Assembly (NCBI GenBank): GCA_023127875.1
Contig: JAGMFA010000115.1
Coordinates: 1 to 6,571 of the forward strand
Direction: 5' to 3'
Source of the DNA: Candidatus Zixiibacteriota bacterium
GTDB taxonomy: Bacteria > Zixibacteria > MSB-5A5 > SM1-73
Length of the DNA stretch: 6,571 bases
The notes under the pieces are model-generated. The model was not told where the DNA came from, searched no databases, and worked only from the letters and a program-made list of their open reading frames with translations. Both the position numbers and the translations under genes were made by a program. Positions within the stretch are counted from its first letter, which is position 1; each line of letters opens with the position of its first letter. Shown here piece after piece: positions 5,380 through 6,571 of the stretch.

Positions 5380-6015
5380 ATGAACTCCTTTCTGTTTCTG
5401 GTGTTAGCTATTTTTCTCGTTCTCACATTAGCCTGCCTGCTTGTGCCCATTCGCTTGGAATTGATTTTAAATGACCGAAAGAAATTGATCGCCTTTAGTT
5501 GGCTCTGGATCGATGTGGGAAGCAACCTGAAAGAGAAGGCTTTTGAGCTTAGCCTCTTTAATCAAAAAGTCATTCGAAAAGAATTCAAGAAGAAGGCGAA
5601 GGAAAAAATCAAAAAGGCTAAAAAGAAAGGGCGAAAGTTAAATATCTCCGATTTGTGGCACAAAAGAGAGCTTTTGTTTCAGGTTATCCCAATAGTTTTG
5701 CGCTTCTTTCTAAATATCCTTAGAGCTATACGATGGGATAGGTTTTCTGTGGACGTAAACATGGCAACTCCTGATCCTGCACTGACCGGAATTCTATATG
5801 GGCAACTTTGCGCCGTGAGATATTCTACTGATTGTTTTTTCCCCAACGCCCGAATAAGGGTCCAGCCTGATTTCGTGAACCAACTTCCACGGGGAAGCGC
5901 AGAAACAGTTTTCAGCATTAGACCACTAAACATCGTCGCTCCTGTCTTAAAAATGTTTTTTGCCATGCCGAAGATACAATTAGTGAAAACCTTTATTCTC
6001 AAAAAAAGGAGGTGA
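5380..6015 (+). CDS. DUF2953-family membrane protein (YtfI-like)
   Basis: This 211-residue protein has an N-terminal membrane span (about 3-23), then a region with PIRLELIL typical of the family start. A long lysine-rich stretch follows (about 65-86). The C-terminal half (about 95-200) carries RWDRFSVDVNMATPDPALTG and LYG (to residue 141), which I take as the hallmark of DUF2953. The family has no known activity. In Bacillus its member ytfI lies directly before ytfJ/gerW, and the same order here supports both calls. The ATG is the first possible start after an in-frame stop at 5356-5358. There is no good ribosome binding site before it, so translation may be weak or the start may lie slightly downstream. 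A gap of 111 bases separates it from the MetS-like gene, so it may be a separate transcript. Confidence 0.75.
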   Translation: MNSFLFLVLAIFLVLTLACLLVPIRLELILNDRKKLIAFSWLWIDVGSNLKEKAFELSLFNQKVIRKEFKKKAKEKIKKAKKKGRKLNISDLWHKRELLFQVIPIVLRFFLNILRAIRWDRFSVDVNMATPDPALTGILYGQLCAVRYSTDCFFPNARIRVQPDFVNQLPRGSAETVFSIRPLNIVAPVLKMFFAMPKIQLVKTFILKKRR

Positions 6016-6022
6016 ATTAAAG

Positions 6023-6400
6023 ATGGCAAGCACAGCTGAACAGATTCTGAAGGCGCTTCTGGATGAGATCAAAACCATCGCCAAAACAGAAACTATCCTG
6101 GGTGAGCCTATCAACGTTGGCAACAACACCATCATTCCGGTTTGTCGAATACTGATCGGGTTCGGAGCAGGCGGAGGAGAGGCAGAGACGAAGGAAAAGA
6201 AAGGAGAGGCAGGTGGTGGTGGTGGTGGCGGTGGAGTGAGAATCGAGCCAGCCGCCTTCATTGTGATCAAAGGCGAAGAGGTTACCGTATTGGGCGCAAA
6301 ACCGGGAAAGTTAGAGGGGCTGTTTGAGGCAGTTCCTGGGATAATTGAAAAAATTCAGAAGGCCAAAAAGACCAAAAAAGAGGAAGAAGAACAGAAGTAA
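6023..6400 (+). CDS. gerW: GerW/YtfJ-family protein
   Basis: This 125-residue protein matches the family in order: an N-terminal helix (about 4-20), ETILGEPINVGNNTIIPV (23-40), ILIGFGAGGGEA (43-54), a charged linker, a run of eight glycines (64-71), RIEPAAFIVI (73-82) and a last helix (about 95-112) with a Lys/Glu tail. In Bacillus, GerW is made in the spore and needed for germination, but the family also occurs in bacteria not known to sporulate, so spore function should not be assumed here. It has no signal peptide or membrane span and is probably cytoplasmic. Its strong AGGAGGTGA site (6007-6015) includes the stop codon of the DUF2953 gene, so the pair is tightly coupled. No gene follows in the window. 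Confidence 0.88.
   Translation: MASTAEQILKALLDEIKTIAKTETILGEPINVGNNTIIPVCRILIGFGAGGGEAETKEKKGEAGGGGGGGGVRIEPAAFIVIKGEEVTVLGAKPGKLEGLFEAVPGIIEKIQKAKKTKKEEEEQK
6212..6234 (+). repeat. GGT trinucleotide run encoding the glycine stretch
   Basis: Six GGT triplets, one GGC and the start of another GGT encode glycines 64-71 of the GerW homologue. Changes in copy number would add or remove glycines without a frameshift. Confidence 0.8.
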
Positions 6401-6571
6401 AAATCACGGACAGGTCTGGTGACTCATGGCTGGCAGGCATATACGGCCTATAAACTGGATTTGAGATTGGGCGGGCATGGATGCTCGCCCTCGGGGCCAA
6501 AAGTTTTTCATTTAATCAGAATACCACCACTTCTTTAGGCGAACACAATTACTAAGGGGAGCATATAATTG
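6401..6571. other. Non-coding right end with hairpin
   Basis: No gene is seen here. GGGCGGGCAT (6469-6478) and ATGCTCGCCC (6481-6490) form 10-bp arms with one G-T mismatch and a 2-base centre. TTTTT follows at 6502-6506, which is 11 bases past the stem and so only weakly terminator-like for the gerW transcript. The hairpin has the same style as the palindromes at 224-241 and 478-507. The last 23 bases are the right copy of the terminal inverted repeat. Confidence 0.5.
6549..6571 (+). repeat. Right copy of the 23-bp inverted repeat
   Basis: This matches the reverse complement of 16-38 at 21 of 23 positions. It reaches the last base of the window, so the element may continue. On the left side the similarity stops at 6548, so that edge of the shared element lies within the window. 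Confidence 0.7.

Overview
The window looks like chromosomal DNA of an uncultured, probably Gram-negative-type bacterium. Two things suggest this: a lipoprotein with a BACON-type domain and a Cys-Pro-rich linker just after its lipobox, and intergenic DNA full of palindromic repeats. Both recall candidate phyla of the FCB/Zixibacteria kind. This placement is an impression from protein style, not a phylogeny. A GerW/YtfJ homologue is present, but nothing else points to a Bacillus-like spore former.

Layout. Bases 1-686 hold no convincing gene, but they contain an unusually dense series of seven nested or stacked inverted repeats (224-660). On the minus strand follow a secreted lipoprotein (687-1652), a 267-bp leader region with its own hairpin, a PutP-like sodium/solute symporter (1920-3350), and directly upstream of that a 33-residue single-span membrane protein (3351-3452). 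A divergent promoter region (3453-3679) separates this from a plus-strand run: an NSS-family sodium-dependent amino-acid transporter (3680-5161), a 31-residue MetS-like single-span protein (5173-5268), a DUF2953 membrane protein (5380-6015) and a GerW/YtfJ-family protein (6023-6400). The last two form the pair known from Bacillus as ytfI-ytfJ. The window ends in a non-coding stretch with a terminator-like hairpin.

Functionally, the centre is a divergent pair of sodium-coupled transporters of the LeuT fold but from two different families (SSS and NSS). Each is accompanied by a tiny membrane protein of 31-33 residues. The NSS partner fits the known MetP/MetS arrangement. The SSS partner, whose stop codon abuts the symporter start (TAGATG), is not one I recognise.

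The two ends of the window carry a 23-bp sequence in inverted orientation (16-38 and 6549-6571, 21 of 23 matching). A 13-bp tandem duplication lies exactly at the 3' end of the NSS gene and sets where that protein stops. No CRISPR array, tRNA, rRNA, transposase or phage gene was seen.
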